NCBI GenBank assembly: GCA_950295325.1
Contig: OX485803.1
Coordinates: 40,751,554-40,815,553 of the forward strand
Source of the DNA: Polytrichum commune
Taxonomy: Eukaryota; Streptophyta; Polytrichopsida; Polytrichales; Polytrichaceae
Reading direction: 5' to 3'
DNA: 64,000 bases
Of the stretch, positions 1 through 8,994 are shown piece after piece. Under the pieces are notes generated by a model that was given only the letters and a program-made list of their open reading frames with translations, had not been told where the DNA came from and did not search any database. How positions within the stretch are numbered: the stretch's first letter is position 1; every line of letters begins with the position of its first letter. The translations under genes and the position numbers were made by a program.

Positions 1-846
1 ATGGTTGATGTTGTAACCTCTCATCTGGTTTGCTTGGTGTTGTCCCATTGATGCTATATTGCGTAGGATGTATCTCCTGATGAAAAATGGTGGAGATCCG
101 GTTGTTACTTCTATACAGCCTAATGGTAACTTGAGATCCCCTACTGCCCACATGAAGGCCAAAGTATCCTTCGCCCTAGAATCCGCGTGTGCCCACAGTT
201 CGCCGAATTGGTCCTGATTCAGGGACGCGCCTTTTCGGATTATAGGTAAATTGCTGGTGAGCAATGTGAGTGCTCCGTGTGCATGGTAACCTTGCATGAT
301 TGATGTGAGAGGTTCGGTGTGGTTCAACAGTCGTCTGAAAACTTCAGATTTAGGATGGGTCGAAGATTGCGGTAAACCCATCTGCCATATCGGGATCTGC
401 TCGTGCTGAAGTTGGTGTTGTAATTCGTCCTTTTCTTGTTTGAGCATCTGAAGTTCCTGTTGAAGATCGCTGAGCAGCTGCTCTGCTGCTCCTTCGGCAA
501 GTGTTTGCCGCTCTGTTCGGTCCAGGGGTCGGTGCGTACGGGGGCCGAAATCTGGGTCCGACCTGGTGGCCGAAATTGATGTCCTGGCAGCCATGGCTGC
601 CCTAAGTTCCTTGTTCTCTGCTCGCAACGCAGCAAGCTCTGTCCGCTCTTGCTGTTGGTTTCGGAGGACTTCTGCTGGTCGATTTATGTGCAGGTTCCTA
701 GATTCAGCATCCTCGCCGAATTTAAGTAGCTGGGCCCGCATTGCCGCAAGTTCGATGTCCTTATCCCTGCATCGCTGCGAGGTGGAACTCTCGAGGTCCT
801 GAAACCTGGTGAGAACGTCCTGGACTTCTTTCTTTAACCGCTCATT
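1..846 (-). pseudogene. Continuation of retrotransposon 3' ORF past an in-frame TAG, open to window edge
   Basis: After the TAG at 847-849 the same minus-strand frame stays open for 282 codons to position 1, with no further stop (every in-frame plus-strand triplet was checked for tta, cta and tca). The first half is rich in Glu, Gln, Lys and Leu with a heptad look, including runs such as LQQELQMLKQEKDELQHQL, so it is a probable coiled coil. The last third is more globular, with Trp-rich stretches such as GELWAHADSRAKDT. Such a long open stretch after a stop is unlikely by chance, so the TAG is most simply a nonsense mutation in one protein of at least 800 residues. Function unknown; no named domain recognised. 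Confidence 0.7.
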
Positions 847-2409
847 CTATGCTTGGGTTTCAGAAAGTTGGGTTTGTATTTCAAAATAGTCTTCTATGCA
901 CATGTTGTTAAGCTCTTCTGCATCGAGAAGCTTTTTCTCCAATTGTTCAATTTGCATATAGTGCGTTTTAAGTATCTCTAACTGCAGCTTCTCTGAGTTG
1001 CTGCCTGGGAGTTCCATGTCCTCATGCAGGACCGCCTCCCGCTGGGCTTTGTAAAACTGAGAGTCCAATTCTCTCAGTAACTTGGGGGGTGCTTTGTTTG
1101 CCAGGGTAGTGAGCAAATTCTCCATCCTCCGGTGTGCTTGCTTTACTTGTTTGATGATGTTGGGGATAGCGTCTGGAACGTGCCAAGGTTCCTCTGTCTC
1201 GAGTATTACCGAGCGAGGTGTTTCCGAGGTTGATGGGGGTGCGGATGCAGAAGGGCCCGTTTGACGATCCGGACCGGTTGGTGCTACCCTTACTGTGCTA
1301 TGGAGAGTGGGTGGTTGTAAGGAGGCCTTAGTGTACTTCCTCCTTTTGGGTGGGTCATTGTTTTCAGCTGTAGTGAAGGGTTTGGCGATGTGAAATCCCG
1401 CCTCAATTTCCTGTCTCAGATTCATCGCGCCTGCTGCCTTAATAAGAAGGGTGAGGTGGGGGCCTATTGTGGTCCTGGTCACTTTTACTGCAGTTTGAGA
1501 ATGCTTGTTGTGCAATTTTATAACTTCTTCCCGGAATTCTTGATAGAATTCGCCTGGCCAATCTACTGCCTGACCATTGAGGGCTGCCTGGATAAGCTCC
1601 GCAAAAGTTACCGAAATGTGATTTTGGCCAGCAGTATTCAGACAAAATAAAGAACTCAAGAGCCTGAGAGGTTTCTTAGCCCCTGGGTATGTACAATCTG
1701 TTACCTTTACTGTTTCTTGTCCTGGAGCCAATGTTTCGAGTGAAGGGAAAAGCTCTGACAGTCCCCACTGTTTGGTTGAGGTGATTTTCCAATTGGTGAG
1801 GTCGAAAATACTTCGCATATGTGGTCTCCAATCTGTTGCAATGAGTGGGAAAGTCTTTCCTTGCACTGTGGTGACCATGGTGTCTTCTTTGAGGTTTGAC
1901 AAAGCCTCCCGCACCAATGCCTCATGCAATACCCCCCAGGTGTTTCTGGTCACAAAACTCTCTAAGTTGATTTGCTTAAGAAAATTGACCTCTTCCAAGG
2001 TGAACTGATGGTTCCTAAGAACTGCATCAACCACAAAAATGTACCTTGCAGGTTCCTCTTCCCCTTGTCTTCTCTTCATCTCAAAATTTGTTTCCTTGAG
2101 GTTGAGCACTGCTTGGCACCACAGATTTTGGTAGGTGTGGAACTTGCACAACAGGGGATGCCACTGCAGCTCCTTCGTGCTCCACCGCACCAAGGTGAAC
2201 CCTTCCAGGCACGTAGCTCGCAACTGTTTCCAAAGCATCCCCTGCTCATCTAGCTGGGGTACGAGTTCATATAGGCTTTCCATTGCGACTCCCTTCCTTG
2301 CTTCAGGCAATCTGTTACCCTGCTCTAACTTCCCGAAATTAGGTGTTGGTGTGGCAACCGCTACGTTTCTGATGTGAGCGCTGATATGAGAGTTAGGTTT
2401 CACTTGCAA
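847..2409 (-). CDS. Retrotransposon extra 3' ORF (post-integrase), function unknown
   Basis: This 520-codon frame begins at a TTG; the first ATG is at 2283 (MESLYELVPQLDEQ), so the true protein either starts there or enters from the 43-aa frame upstream by a lost frameshift. Residues about 43-330 look globular, with motifs such as TDCTYPGAKKPLRLLSSLF and VTFAELIQAALNGQAVDW. Residues about 350-420 are Pro/Ser/Thr-rich and disordered with a basic KRRKY patch. Residues 430-520 are Glu/Leu/Lys-rich coiled coil that continues beyond the TAG. No signal peptide or membrane helix is seen, so it does not look like an envelope-type protein. It follows integrase on the same strand, as extra ORFs do in some plant gypsy elements; membership in this element is inferred from strand, position and matching decay. 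Confidence 0.6.
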   Translation of the reverse strand: MQVKPNSHISAHIRNVAVATPTPNFGKLEQGNRLPEARKGVAMESLYELVPQLDEQGMLWKQLRATCLEGFTLVRWSTKELQWHPLLCKFHTYQNLWCQAVLNLKETNFEMKRRQGEEEPARYIFVVDAVLRNHQFTLEEVNFLKQINLESFVTRNTWGVLHEALVREALSNLKEDTMVTTVQGKTFPLIATDWRPHMRSIFDLTNWKITSTKQWGLSELFPSLETLAPGQETVKVTDCTYPGAKKPLRLLSSLFCLNTAGQNHISVTFAELIQAALNGQAVDWPGEFYQEFREEVIKLHNKHSQTAVKVTRTTIGPHLTLLIKAAGAMNLRQEIEAGFHIAKPFTTAENNDPPKRRKYTKASLQPPTLHSTVRVAPTGPDRQTGPSASAPPSTSETPRSVILETEEPWHVPDAIPNIIKQVKQAHRRMENLLTTLANKAPPKLLRELDSQFYKAQREAVLHEDMELPGSNSEKLQLEILKTHYMQIEQLEKKLLDAEELNNMCIEDYFEIQTQLSETQA

Positions 2410-2531
2410 CGCCTTCGGTTGAGGTTCAGCTGAACTTTGACAGTTGAGGTTCTTGTGTTAGGGTTTGGAGAGCTTAGCTGGCTTGCTTTCTTTGCCAGCT
2501 GGGTGGTGGGTCCCTTGACCACGATGGACAT
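2400..2531 (-). pseudogene. Possible N-terminal start of the 3' ORF, out of frame
   Basis: A 43-codon frame starts at ATG (2529-2531) with MSIVVKGPTTQLAKKASQ and ends at a TGA at 2400-2402, overlapping the next frame by 10 bases. Basic and Ser/Thr/Asn-rich. The downstream 520-codon frame has no ATG for its first 42 codons and is open upstream only to a TAA about 54 bases before it, so an insertion or deletion between about 2400 and 2470 could have split one start region from the body. Codon-like composition is the only support; it could equally be chance. Confidence 0.3.
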
Positions 2532-3150
2532 CTTGGAACAGGTGATCCCCTCCACCCGATTTATTGCTTTTCAAGTTTTTCTTTTACTTCCTTACTGACT
2601 TGTTGTAAGTGGTCTTTTTGACAGGTACAGTCAGTCTTCACTTCCTGTGGGATTCCCCATTTCGATGGGTTGAATCCCCATTTCTTTGGGGTCCACTTGT
2701 TGGACCCCTCCCAACAAAAACAAATTGGATTTTACTTGTTCAGTTTTGCAGAGTTGTTTGTAGTAACTTTTATCCTTGTTGTTAGTCCTGGACTAGAGTA
2801 TCAGGGCTCTTTCCTTCTCAGTATTCGTCCACAGGTGTTGAACGCTCATTGGTTGGTACTTTGAACAATTTTGATGCAAATGTTATATGCATGCATGTTG
2901 TGTCATGGCGAGTGCTAGATTCTTCCGCAGCACACAAAGTACTCCTGGAATAAATTTATAATGCCTTCCCACGACAGAAAATGAAATTGGTCGCAGTCTG
3001 TTATGTGTTCACACATCTTCAGGTTCGAGTACATCTCCCTTGGTAAATTAACAATAACACTCCTTCCGCCGAAAAGAGGCTGCAGTGTCATCCATAATAC
3101 AAGCAAAATAGTCTTCTTTTCCAGCAAGATTCCGTTTGGTCGGAGGTTCT

Positions 3151-3175
3151 AAAAAAAAAAAAAAAAAAAAAAAAA
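3151..3175 (+). repeat. Poly-A run, 25 bases
   Basis: Uninterrupted run of 25 A on the plus strand (poly-T in the sense of the retrotransposon). No target duplication was recognised around it, so a retroposed insertion is not demonstrated. Confidence 0.9.
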
Positions 3176-4150
3176 CTGGGGTCATCTATCTTCGTTGGGC
3201 AGAGATAGATCAATCTTTCCCTGGTCACAAGCCACATTTATTCACAACTCTTCCACGGAACAAGGAAAATTTATTGACCTTACTGGCAGGACCTCAATCC
3301 CCTATTCATCCATCCCTTAAACCTCATCCGCGGTTTCCTGAGCCTCCATCCATATTCATTTACTTGTAAAAGAAATTCCAGTCTTCATCGGAGTTGATTT
3401 AATCTAAAGGGTGTAACAAGCACACCTTCTGCCCTAATTCTCTGCGCTAGTGATTCCCTGCTTAAACTTCACCTTCCAGGGCACTCGGCTTTGCTTGTTT
3501 TCAAATTCCATATGTACTTGTGTGTATTTTAACTGCTAAATGGTCACGTAATCCTCTGCTCTTTTTCATTCCGTATTTAATAAAGTTCATTCGTATGCTC
3601 AACATTTTCAATATATCTCAGTCTGTTCCACAAATTCATCGAAGGGGACCTCATTGGTCATCCATATTCGTATTCATCCACAATCAAGTCTATCCCTTAG
3701 ACTTTTCTTCTGACGGATATTTGTATGTTTCCTTCCAAAGTGCCTTCATCCAATTGGTGGTTTAGTGGTTCATTCGTAACCCTTTTCGGCTCTTAACCCG
3801 GTCTTTTGACCCGCATTCATTCCAATAGATGTGTGATTTCTAAATGTATGCCTTCGTTCGTGTAACTTCCTAATCATTGCGTTCCTTTCTCAATAGTTGA
3901 ATCTTTTACTGGTGTGGTTCCATCATGCGTCAAAACATGTTTGGGAATTTTCTTAAACAACTCTTATTTAACTTTTGGTAATCCTTGGTGAAAAATGATG
4001 ATCTTGGCTAAGTTTCCTTTGCGTAGGCTTAGGTATTACTGACTTCTCTCTTCTTTACTTGGTTGTTATTGACTTCTACTCATCCTAGATTAAATCTATT
4101 TTGGCTACATCCCTTTTGTGCCTGCTTGGGTAAATACATTTCCTATTGAC

Positions 4151-4164
4151 TCCTTTCCTCTTTC
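4151..4164 (-). promoter_or_regulatory. Candidate internal polypurine tract
   Basis: The minus strand reads GAAAGAGGAAAGGA just downstream of the integrase frame. Plus-strand DNA priming in LTR retrotransposons uses such tracts, and some plant gypsy elements with an extra 3' ORF carry a second internal one. Here the assignment is positional inference; the genuine tract next to the 3' LTR should be outside the window. Confidence 0.25.
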
Positions 4165-4251
4165 AGTGGGGCAATAGGGCTCTAACTGGTTTACTACGCC
4201 AATGGTTTGTCCCAGGTGAGTCTTTACCTGGGTTTTATTCTCTCAAAATCT

Positions 4252-4878
4252 TCATTTGGGAGTTAGTTTCACCCCAGTTGGCTCCAAGCCAGGTAAGGCA
4301 GGGTAGGCATGGGTTGTATCCCTCGTAGGTGTTGTGGTTCCCGAATTTTCTCCTAAACCTGATAGTAATTCCCATTGGGATATGGTATGTAGGTTGGTTT
4401 CTTTTTCATCCTTTTGGTCATACCTTATGAGTTTTAAGGTATCTTTTGGATGGACATTCTCTTGTTTTGAGGGATGTATGTGGTATACTTCTAGCATGAC
4501 CCTGTGCATTTCCAAATCTTCAGCATCTAAGGTTTCTTGACTTTGGTAAGAGGTGGAACCAGTATGTGAAATGGTTTCCTTAGTTGAATGAGAAGATGTG
4601 GTGAGGGGAATTTGTGTGGTGCTAGTCCCTTTGTACAAATGGTTTTGTTTTGCTCGTATCTCCGTTTCCAAAAAATGGCGTGCTAAAATTTGTAAGGCAT
4701 AAGCCTGAGTTGATTTGGGCTCTTGGTATGGTTTTAGCTTGTTCATGTTGACTCGTCCCAAACTGTCTCCTTGTAGGGTGGTAACATCCACTGAACCATT
4801 ATCATAGACTTGTTGAACTAGATAAGGTCCTGCCCATCGTATTTTGAACTTGCCCGGCCCGGGTATTTTATGGCGCAA
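4252..4878 (-). CDS. Integrase C-terminal domain and tail (frameshifted fragment)
   Basis: The 208-codon frame opens with an artificial TTG start; real similarity begins with KFKIRWAGPYLVQQV, followed by Asp-Gly-Ser-Val and VNMNKLKPY. This is the gypsy-type integrase C-terminal beta-barrel signature (a Gly-Pro-Tyr turn, then an N-x-x-x-LK-x-Y end). The frame continues upstream to at least about 4900 with F-Y-P-G-Q-R, which also fits that domain, so the switch from the integrase frame lies somewhere between about 4890 and 5050. The domain is followed by about 150 hydrophilic Thr/Ser/Glu-rich residues to the stop at 4252. No chromodomain is visible in this tail. Confidence 0.7.
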   Translation of the reverse strand: MRHKIPGPGKFKIRWAGPYLVQQVYDNGSVDVTTLQGDSLGRVNMNKLKPYQEPKSTQAYALQILARHFLETEIRAKQNHLYKGTSTTQIPLTTSSHSTKETISHTGSTSYQSQETLDAEDLEMHRVMLEVYHIHPSKQENVHPKDTLKLIRYDQKDEKETNLHTISQWELLSGLGENSGTTTPTRDTTHAYPALPGLEPTGVKLTPK

Positions 4879-6377
4879 GTGCCATAAGATTCGTTGGCCC
4901 GGATAAAAGTGTGTTTTGGGTGTAGTATTTTGCTCCCCATCTTCGTTACTTCGAGAGTTTGACTTTTCTCCATAGCTCGAGTAGGATCCTCTTTCAAAGT
5001 GTCGTGTTTCTTAGCCTCCTTTCGGGGTGGCTTGGTTATCCCAAGGTCACAATGTTGACATTGTCTCTTCGCCCGAGGTTTGTCATGTCTTTCCTTTCGT
5101 AATAGCTGCATATGTGTCATGTTTTCTTCGGCTTCATGTCTGGTTAAATCCATAGTTCTGAGCTGTTCCATTCTCTTCTCGAGTATGGGATGAAACTCTT
5201 GATTCCGTTTCTGGTAGACGTCGGGGTGAAGGTAAGCCATAGGTAACAAGGCTTCCGTCCCGAACACTAATGAGAACGGAGTGTGCTTGGTAGTAACCTT
5301 ATAGGCTGTCCTATAGGCCCAAAGTGTTGCATGTAACTTGGTGTCCCAATCTGTTTGATTGGCGTTAACCATTTTGGTCAAGGCAATCTTAATTACCTTG
5401 TTGGTACTCTCTGCTTGCCCGTTTGCTTGTGGGTAGTAAGTGGTTGACTTCCGATGTAAAATCATGAACTCTTGGGTGAGTACCTTAATAGTGTCATTGA
5501 TAAAGTGACTTCCTTGGTCGCTCACGAACTCCAATGGACAACCAAATTTTGTAATAATTTCCTCAAAAAGGAATTTGGCTGTGGATTTTGCCGTGTTATC
5601 CTTTAAGGCTCTGGCTTCCACCCATTTAGTGGTGTAGTCGGTAGCCGTGATAATGTACCGATTCTTGGTACCTTTAGCTGGCGGGTTGACCGGTCCGATG
5701 AAGTCCAAACCCCATTTCTGAAATACCTCTGTGGGCATTGTGGGATGTAAGGGTTGGAGATTGGTTGAGATTTTTGGGCCAACCCTTTGACAGATATCAC
5801 ATTGAGTGCAATAAAGATGGACATCTTTCTTCATGGAGGGCCACCAATACAAGGCAGTTAAAACCTTGTGTAAGGTGATGTTGGCTGAAAAGTGCCCTCC
5901 AGCTATTCCTTCATGAGCTTCTGCGATAATGGCTGTAGTTATTGGTCCAGCTACGCATGTCCTCCGAATACCATCGGGCCCTTCTTTTATCAAAGTCCTG
6001 TTGTGGTTTAGCATGTATGGACGACTTCGTATGGCGATTTGTTGTCGCTGTGTGGTTGAGGCTTCCGTGGTCAGCCTCCCGTGTGTCAGGTAATCGATGA
6101 AAGGTATTCTCCAGTCCGGTTCTTCTTTGTCCTTGATCGTGACAGTTTTGCAGTCAACAACATGCTCCGGGGTTTCATTGGGCCAACAAACTCTACACTT
6201 CTTGCATAGATGGTCAATGTCCGGAGGAATTGTGGGCCACCAATAAGGCCCTTGGGTGACTTGTAAAATCATTTCATCCATTGAAAGATGAGGGTACCGT
6301 TGATTGTGAATGGTTGTCAACCATTCGATTCCTCTTTCTTGAGAGATGCACAGTCTCGTTTGCCCATTAATTTGCAA
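4818..6377 (-). CDS. Retrotransposon integrase: zinc-binding modules 7 (part) and 8 plus D,D35E core
   Basis: The frame starts with a TTG that is not a real initiator; it is the shifted continuation of the frame ending at 6367. Residues 4-64 finish module 7 (CKKCRVC). Residues 88-196 are module 8, the orthodox one next to the core: His155, His162, Cys193 and Cys196. The catalytic core has Asp225 (WGLDFIG), Asp287 (VSDQGSHF) and Glu323 (NGQAESTN), with exactly 35 residues between the last two, so the D,D35E triad is intact. A W-AYRT and TPFSLVFG block follows, typical of the gypsy core end. After about residue 420 the sequence becomes Lys/Arg-rich and loses family character before a stop at 4818, because the true C-terminal domain is in another frame. 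Role: joins the reverse-transcribed DNA to the host chromosome. Confidence 0.9.
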   Translation of the reverse strand: MQINGQTRLCISQERGIEWLTTIHNQRYPHLSMDEMILQVTQGPYWWPTIPPDIDHLCKKCRVCWPNETPEHVVDCKTVTIKDKEEPDWRIPFIDYLTHGRLTTEASTTQRQQIAIRSRPYMLNHNRTLIKEGPDGIRRTCVAGPITTAIIAEAHEGIAGGHFSANITLHKVLTALYWWPSMKKDVHLYCTQCDICQRVGPKISTNLQPLHPTMPTEVFQKWGLDFIGPVNPPAKGTKNRYIITATDYTTKWVEARALKDNTAKSTAKFLFEEIITKFGCPLEFVSDQGSHFINDTIKVLTQEFMILHRKSTTYYPQANGQAESTNKVIKIALTKMVNANQTDWDTKLHATLWAYRTAYKVTTKHTPFSLVFGTEALLPMAYLHPDVYQKRNQEFHPILEKRMEQLRTMDLTRHEAEENMTHMQLLRKERHDKPRAKRQCQHCDLGITKPPRKEAKKHDTLKEDPTRAMEKSQTLEVTKMGSKILHPKHTFIRANESYGTCAIKYPGRASSKYDGQDLI

Positions 6378-8994
6378 AACTTCGCTTTAACTTTCCTTTC
6401 TTTAGAAAGTAATGAGGTAATTCCGTCCGTAAGGTACCCAACTCTTCATGAAAGGCGAAGTCGCTTAGTTCCATTGGGTTTTTGAGGTATTGAATGATTG
6501 GTTCTCTCCAATCATGTGTCTTATGATTCTGGAGGAAGATAGTCCCGTAGTTCTCGATTTTAAGGCCTGACGTTGCAGTGATCTGACATGGTTTACATTC
6601 GTCAATTAAGTGGTTTATATCTGAAGAAATGGTGGGCCACCAATATGGGCCTTTGTGTACTTGTGTGAGTACTTCTTTTCTCGTTAGATGCGGTATTTGA
6701 TATTCATGTATCCTCTTCACCCAATCCTTGGCGTCTTCTTTGGCCACGCACATCTTAACTTCCCCATTTGGTAATCGATATTTCAACCCATCTTCGGCTA
6801 TGAAATACGTCTCGGTGTTAAGGCTGAGTAATCCCAACTCTTCATGTGTACCAACATGGTTTAACTCCTCAAAGCTCTTTAGTCGTTGTGAGATTGGTTG
6901 TCTCCAATCTGGCTTAGGTGTTGGTTTTGGTGAAGATGAGTTTTGATTTTCCCTGGGGCATTCCTTCGGTGTCTCCGTTCCTCTGCAAGTTTTGCAGTAT
7001 CTTAAATGGTTGCACACGTCATTTCCCCATGTCGGCCACCAGTACGCTCCTGTGGCCACGGCCTTCCATGTTTCTATGGCAGCCAAGTGGGGTTCGCTTT
7101 CCCCATGTACCTTGGCTAGGTACCTGGGAACTTGAGTCTCGGGGATACAAACTTGGTTACCTTTTCCTCCTTTGCGTATCCGTTGTAACGTGCCGTTGCT
7201 GAACACAAAGTACTTCTGGCTTTGTGTTACCGTCCTTTTTACCTCTGGTGGTAGGGTTTGGTCGAAGACCTCTTTGCATGTTAGGTACTCCATGTAAGGA
7301 CGTCTCCAATCTGCAGCAACCCCTCTTAGTAGGTCTTTCCGGTCCAGAGGTGATGGTGTCTTCGGGTCTTTTGAAAACTCTGCTTGGTTGCTGCATACCG
7401 TACATTTCCGACGGCATAAGTTGTTAATGTCGGCTCCGCATGTGGGCCACCAATATGGCCCAAACATGATTAGGTGCCACATTATCTCTTCGCTAAGATG
7501 TTCCCCGGATTCCGTAACATGTAATTCTTGCAGGTATTTGTTGATTTCACGTCCCGCAATACATATCTTCACGTCTCCATCCGAGAATATCCTCTTTAGT
7601 TTTCCTTCTTCAATGAAATATTTCTGGCTTTGTCGAGTTATCCTTTTGTATTGATTCTTCGAGATGCGGGGTCCTTTCAAATACCCGTATGTGAGGTATT
7701 CTATAAGTAATTTCCTCCAATCCTTGTTGTCATGAGCTTGTACGATGACGGACCCGCAAATTATGTTATGGAGCGGGCCTCGAAATCTTCTTCGACAAGA
7801 CGGGCAGTCGTACATAATGTAGATTTGTATGTCACACAGCCCCATCGTGGGCCACCACCGATTCCCTTGCGAGCATCGAAGCCAAGTTTGTTGGTCGTCT
7901 AAGTGTCTCTGCTGGTGTACGTGCATTTTCCCTATCCAATGCTTTATTTGGTAACCAGCGATGCAAAGTTTAGCCATTCCATTCTTCTCCAGTTTTCGAA
8001 GTTTTCCCTTTTCCAAAGTGAAAATTTCGCTCTCTCGTATGGTTTCCCTCTGCCCTCTTTGGGTCTCCATGTCCATTTTGAATCTTCCATGTGCCAGATA
8101 TTCGACTAGAGGCGTTCTCCAATCGTTGAAGGTTTCCTTGTATGGTATAATGTCCGTCCCGTTACCAGGTTCCGAAGAGCTTGCTTCTGTTGGCAACTCT
8201 TCTCCTCGTTCTTCACACTCGGTGCATAGTGTGATGAGTAGTGAGACGTCTTCCGCTATAGTTGGCCACCAATAAGGACCTTTTAGAACCAATTCCCTGG
8301 TGGCGCTTATAGGGAGATGCCGATTTTCTCGTATATGGAGGGTCTTGATGTAACTCTTCACATACCTTCCAGGCATACATTTCTTTGTAATGCCGTTATG
8401 AAACATGCGGTGTAACTCTCCTTCAATGAGTATGAAAAATTTGCTTCGGTACACTACCAATTTCCTTTCTTCTTTGGGTAGGGAACTCACCCAGGGGGTT
8501 CCGTGTGTTAGACAAGTTAGGTATTAGACATATGGTGTTGTCCAATCCGATTCTGCTTTTCCTGTCATATCTTCTTGCGCTTCCAAAGGTTGTACAGGGA
8601 GTGGATCGTCGTCGTCCTCTGAATCTTGTGGGGTAATATTCCCGGTTTTGTTTCCTTGGTCAACAACCTTACATACCGGACATTCTTGACAGTATTCCAG
8701 TACGTCTCTTCGTCGAGTAGGCCACCAATATGGGGTGCGTAGTATGTAATGCCATGTTGAAGTTAGATTGTAGTGTATCCCATCTTGCTCATGGGCTTCG
8801 CTTATGACTTCTTCAATGATGTCCCCGGCTATACACTCATGTATCTTGCCGGAGATACTGACTCGCTTGAGCTTTGCGTCGTCTAGGACGAAGGGCTCAC
8901 TCAGTTGCCTGATCTTGTTTTGTTTTCGTGGGATAGCTAGAGCTGACAACAATCTTCCGTGGGTAAGGTACTCAATGAAAGGTGCTCGCCAGTC
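5790..8994 (-). repeat. Eight tandem protein modules of the integrase zinc-binding type
   Basis: Module starts (Asp of D-W-R/T) and last Cys: M1 8994-8671, M2 8547-8215, M3 8124-7795, M4 7722-7393, M5 7311-6985, M6 6909-6586, M7 6513-6186, M8 6116-5790. Spacing is 396-447 bases. Each has D-W at position 1, mostly followed by a Y-L pair near 9-10, a Cys-Ile/Val/Met near 54, His near 68, His 6-8 residues later, a W-W-P near 90 and a CxxC near 105-110. The Cys-Ile site, both His, W-W-P and CxxC are kept in all eight although the rest is strongly diverged. Known gypsy elements have one such unit between RNase H and the integrase core. The modules are separated by 25-40 residue polar linkers. Confidence 0.9.
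6367..8490 (-). CDS. Pol continuation: zinc-binding modules 2-7
   Basis: This 707-codon frame is in the same frame as the Gag-Pol ORF; only the TAA at 8524-8526 separates them, and its nominal start is a GTG inside module 2. It contains the rest of module 2, complete modules 3 to 6 and the first half of module 7, ending at a TAA at 6367-6369 created by a one-base shift near 6380. The downstream frame resumes the module immediately. Landmarks: WWPT at each module, CxxC at residues 89-92, 229-232, 363-366, 499-502 and 632-635, and paired His 7-8 residues apart upstream. Apart from these modules there is no other domain. Presumed role: multiple DNA- or protein-binding zinc fingers N-terminal to integrase. 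Confidence 0.85.
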   Translation of the reverse strand: MSSLPKEERKLVVYRSKFFILIEGELHRMFHNGITKKCMPGRYVKSYIKTLHIRENRHLPISATRELVLKGPYWWPTIAEDVSLLITLCTECEERGEELPTEASSSEPGNGTDIIPYKETFNDWRTPLVEYLAHGRFKMDMETQRGQRETIRESEIFTLEKGKLRKLEKNGMAKLCIAGYQIKHWIGKMHVHQQRHLDDQQTWLRCSQGNRWWPTMGLCDIQIYIMYDCPSCRRRFRGPLHNIICGSVIVQAHDNKDWRKLLIEYLTYGYLKGPRISKNQYKRITRQSQKYFIEEGKLKRIFSDGDVKICIAGREINKYLQELHVTESGEHLSEEIMWHLIMFGPYWWPTCGADINNLCRRKCTVCSNQAEFSKDPKTPSPLDRKDLLRGVAADWRRPYMEYLTCKEVFDQTLPPEVKRTVTQSQKYFVFSNGTLQRIRKGGKGNQVCIPETQVPRYLAKVHGESEPHLAAIETWKAVATGAYWWPTWGNDVCNHLRYCKTCRGTETPKECPRENQNSSSPKPTPKPDWRQPISQRLKSFEELNHVGTHEELGLLSLNTETYFIAEDGLKYRLPNGEVKMCVAKEDAKDWVKRIHEYQIPHLTRKEVLTQVHKGPYWWPTISSDINHLIDECKPCQITATSGLKIENYGTIFLQNHKTHDWREPIIQYLKNPMELSDFAFHEELGTLRTELPHYFLKKGKLKRSFAN

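Larger units (their letters stand above)
2532..4251. other. 1.7 kb non-coding gap between integrase and 3' ORF
   Basis: No supported frame in either strand. It holds a 25-A run (3151-3175), a 14-base purine tract on the minus strand (4151-4164) and a short near-duplicate of CCCCATTTC-containing sequence around 2650-2690. No LTR ends matching TGTCGAGG/CCTCGACA are seen, so this is not the 3' LTR. It could be a spacer or intron region for expressing the downstream ORF, or a later insertion; I cannot decide. Confidence 0.4.

Noticed and set aside
2689-2715. LTR start at the GGGTCCACTTGTTGGACCCC inverted repeat
   Set aside because: No matching second end, primer binding site or duplicated copy in the window.
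3151-3175. Poly-A tail of a processed retrogene
   Set aside because: No coding sequence precedes it and no flanking duplication was found.
8524-8526. Programmed stop-codon readthrough within Pol
   Set aside because: The TAA is inside module 2, at a site that is acidic in five of the other modules, and other lesions of the same age exist; a nonsense mutation is simpler.
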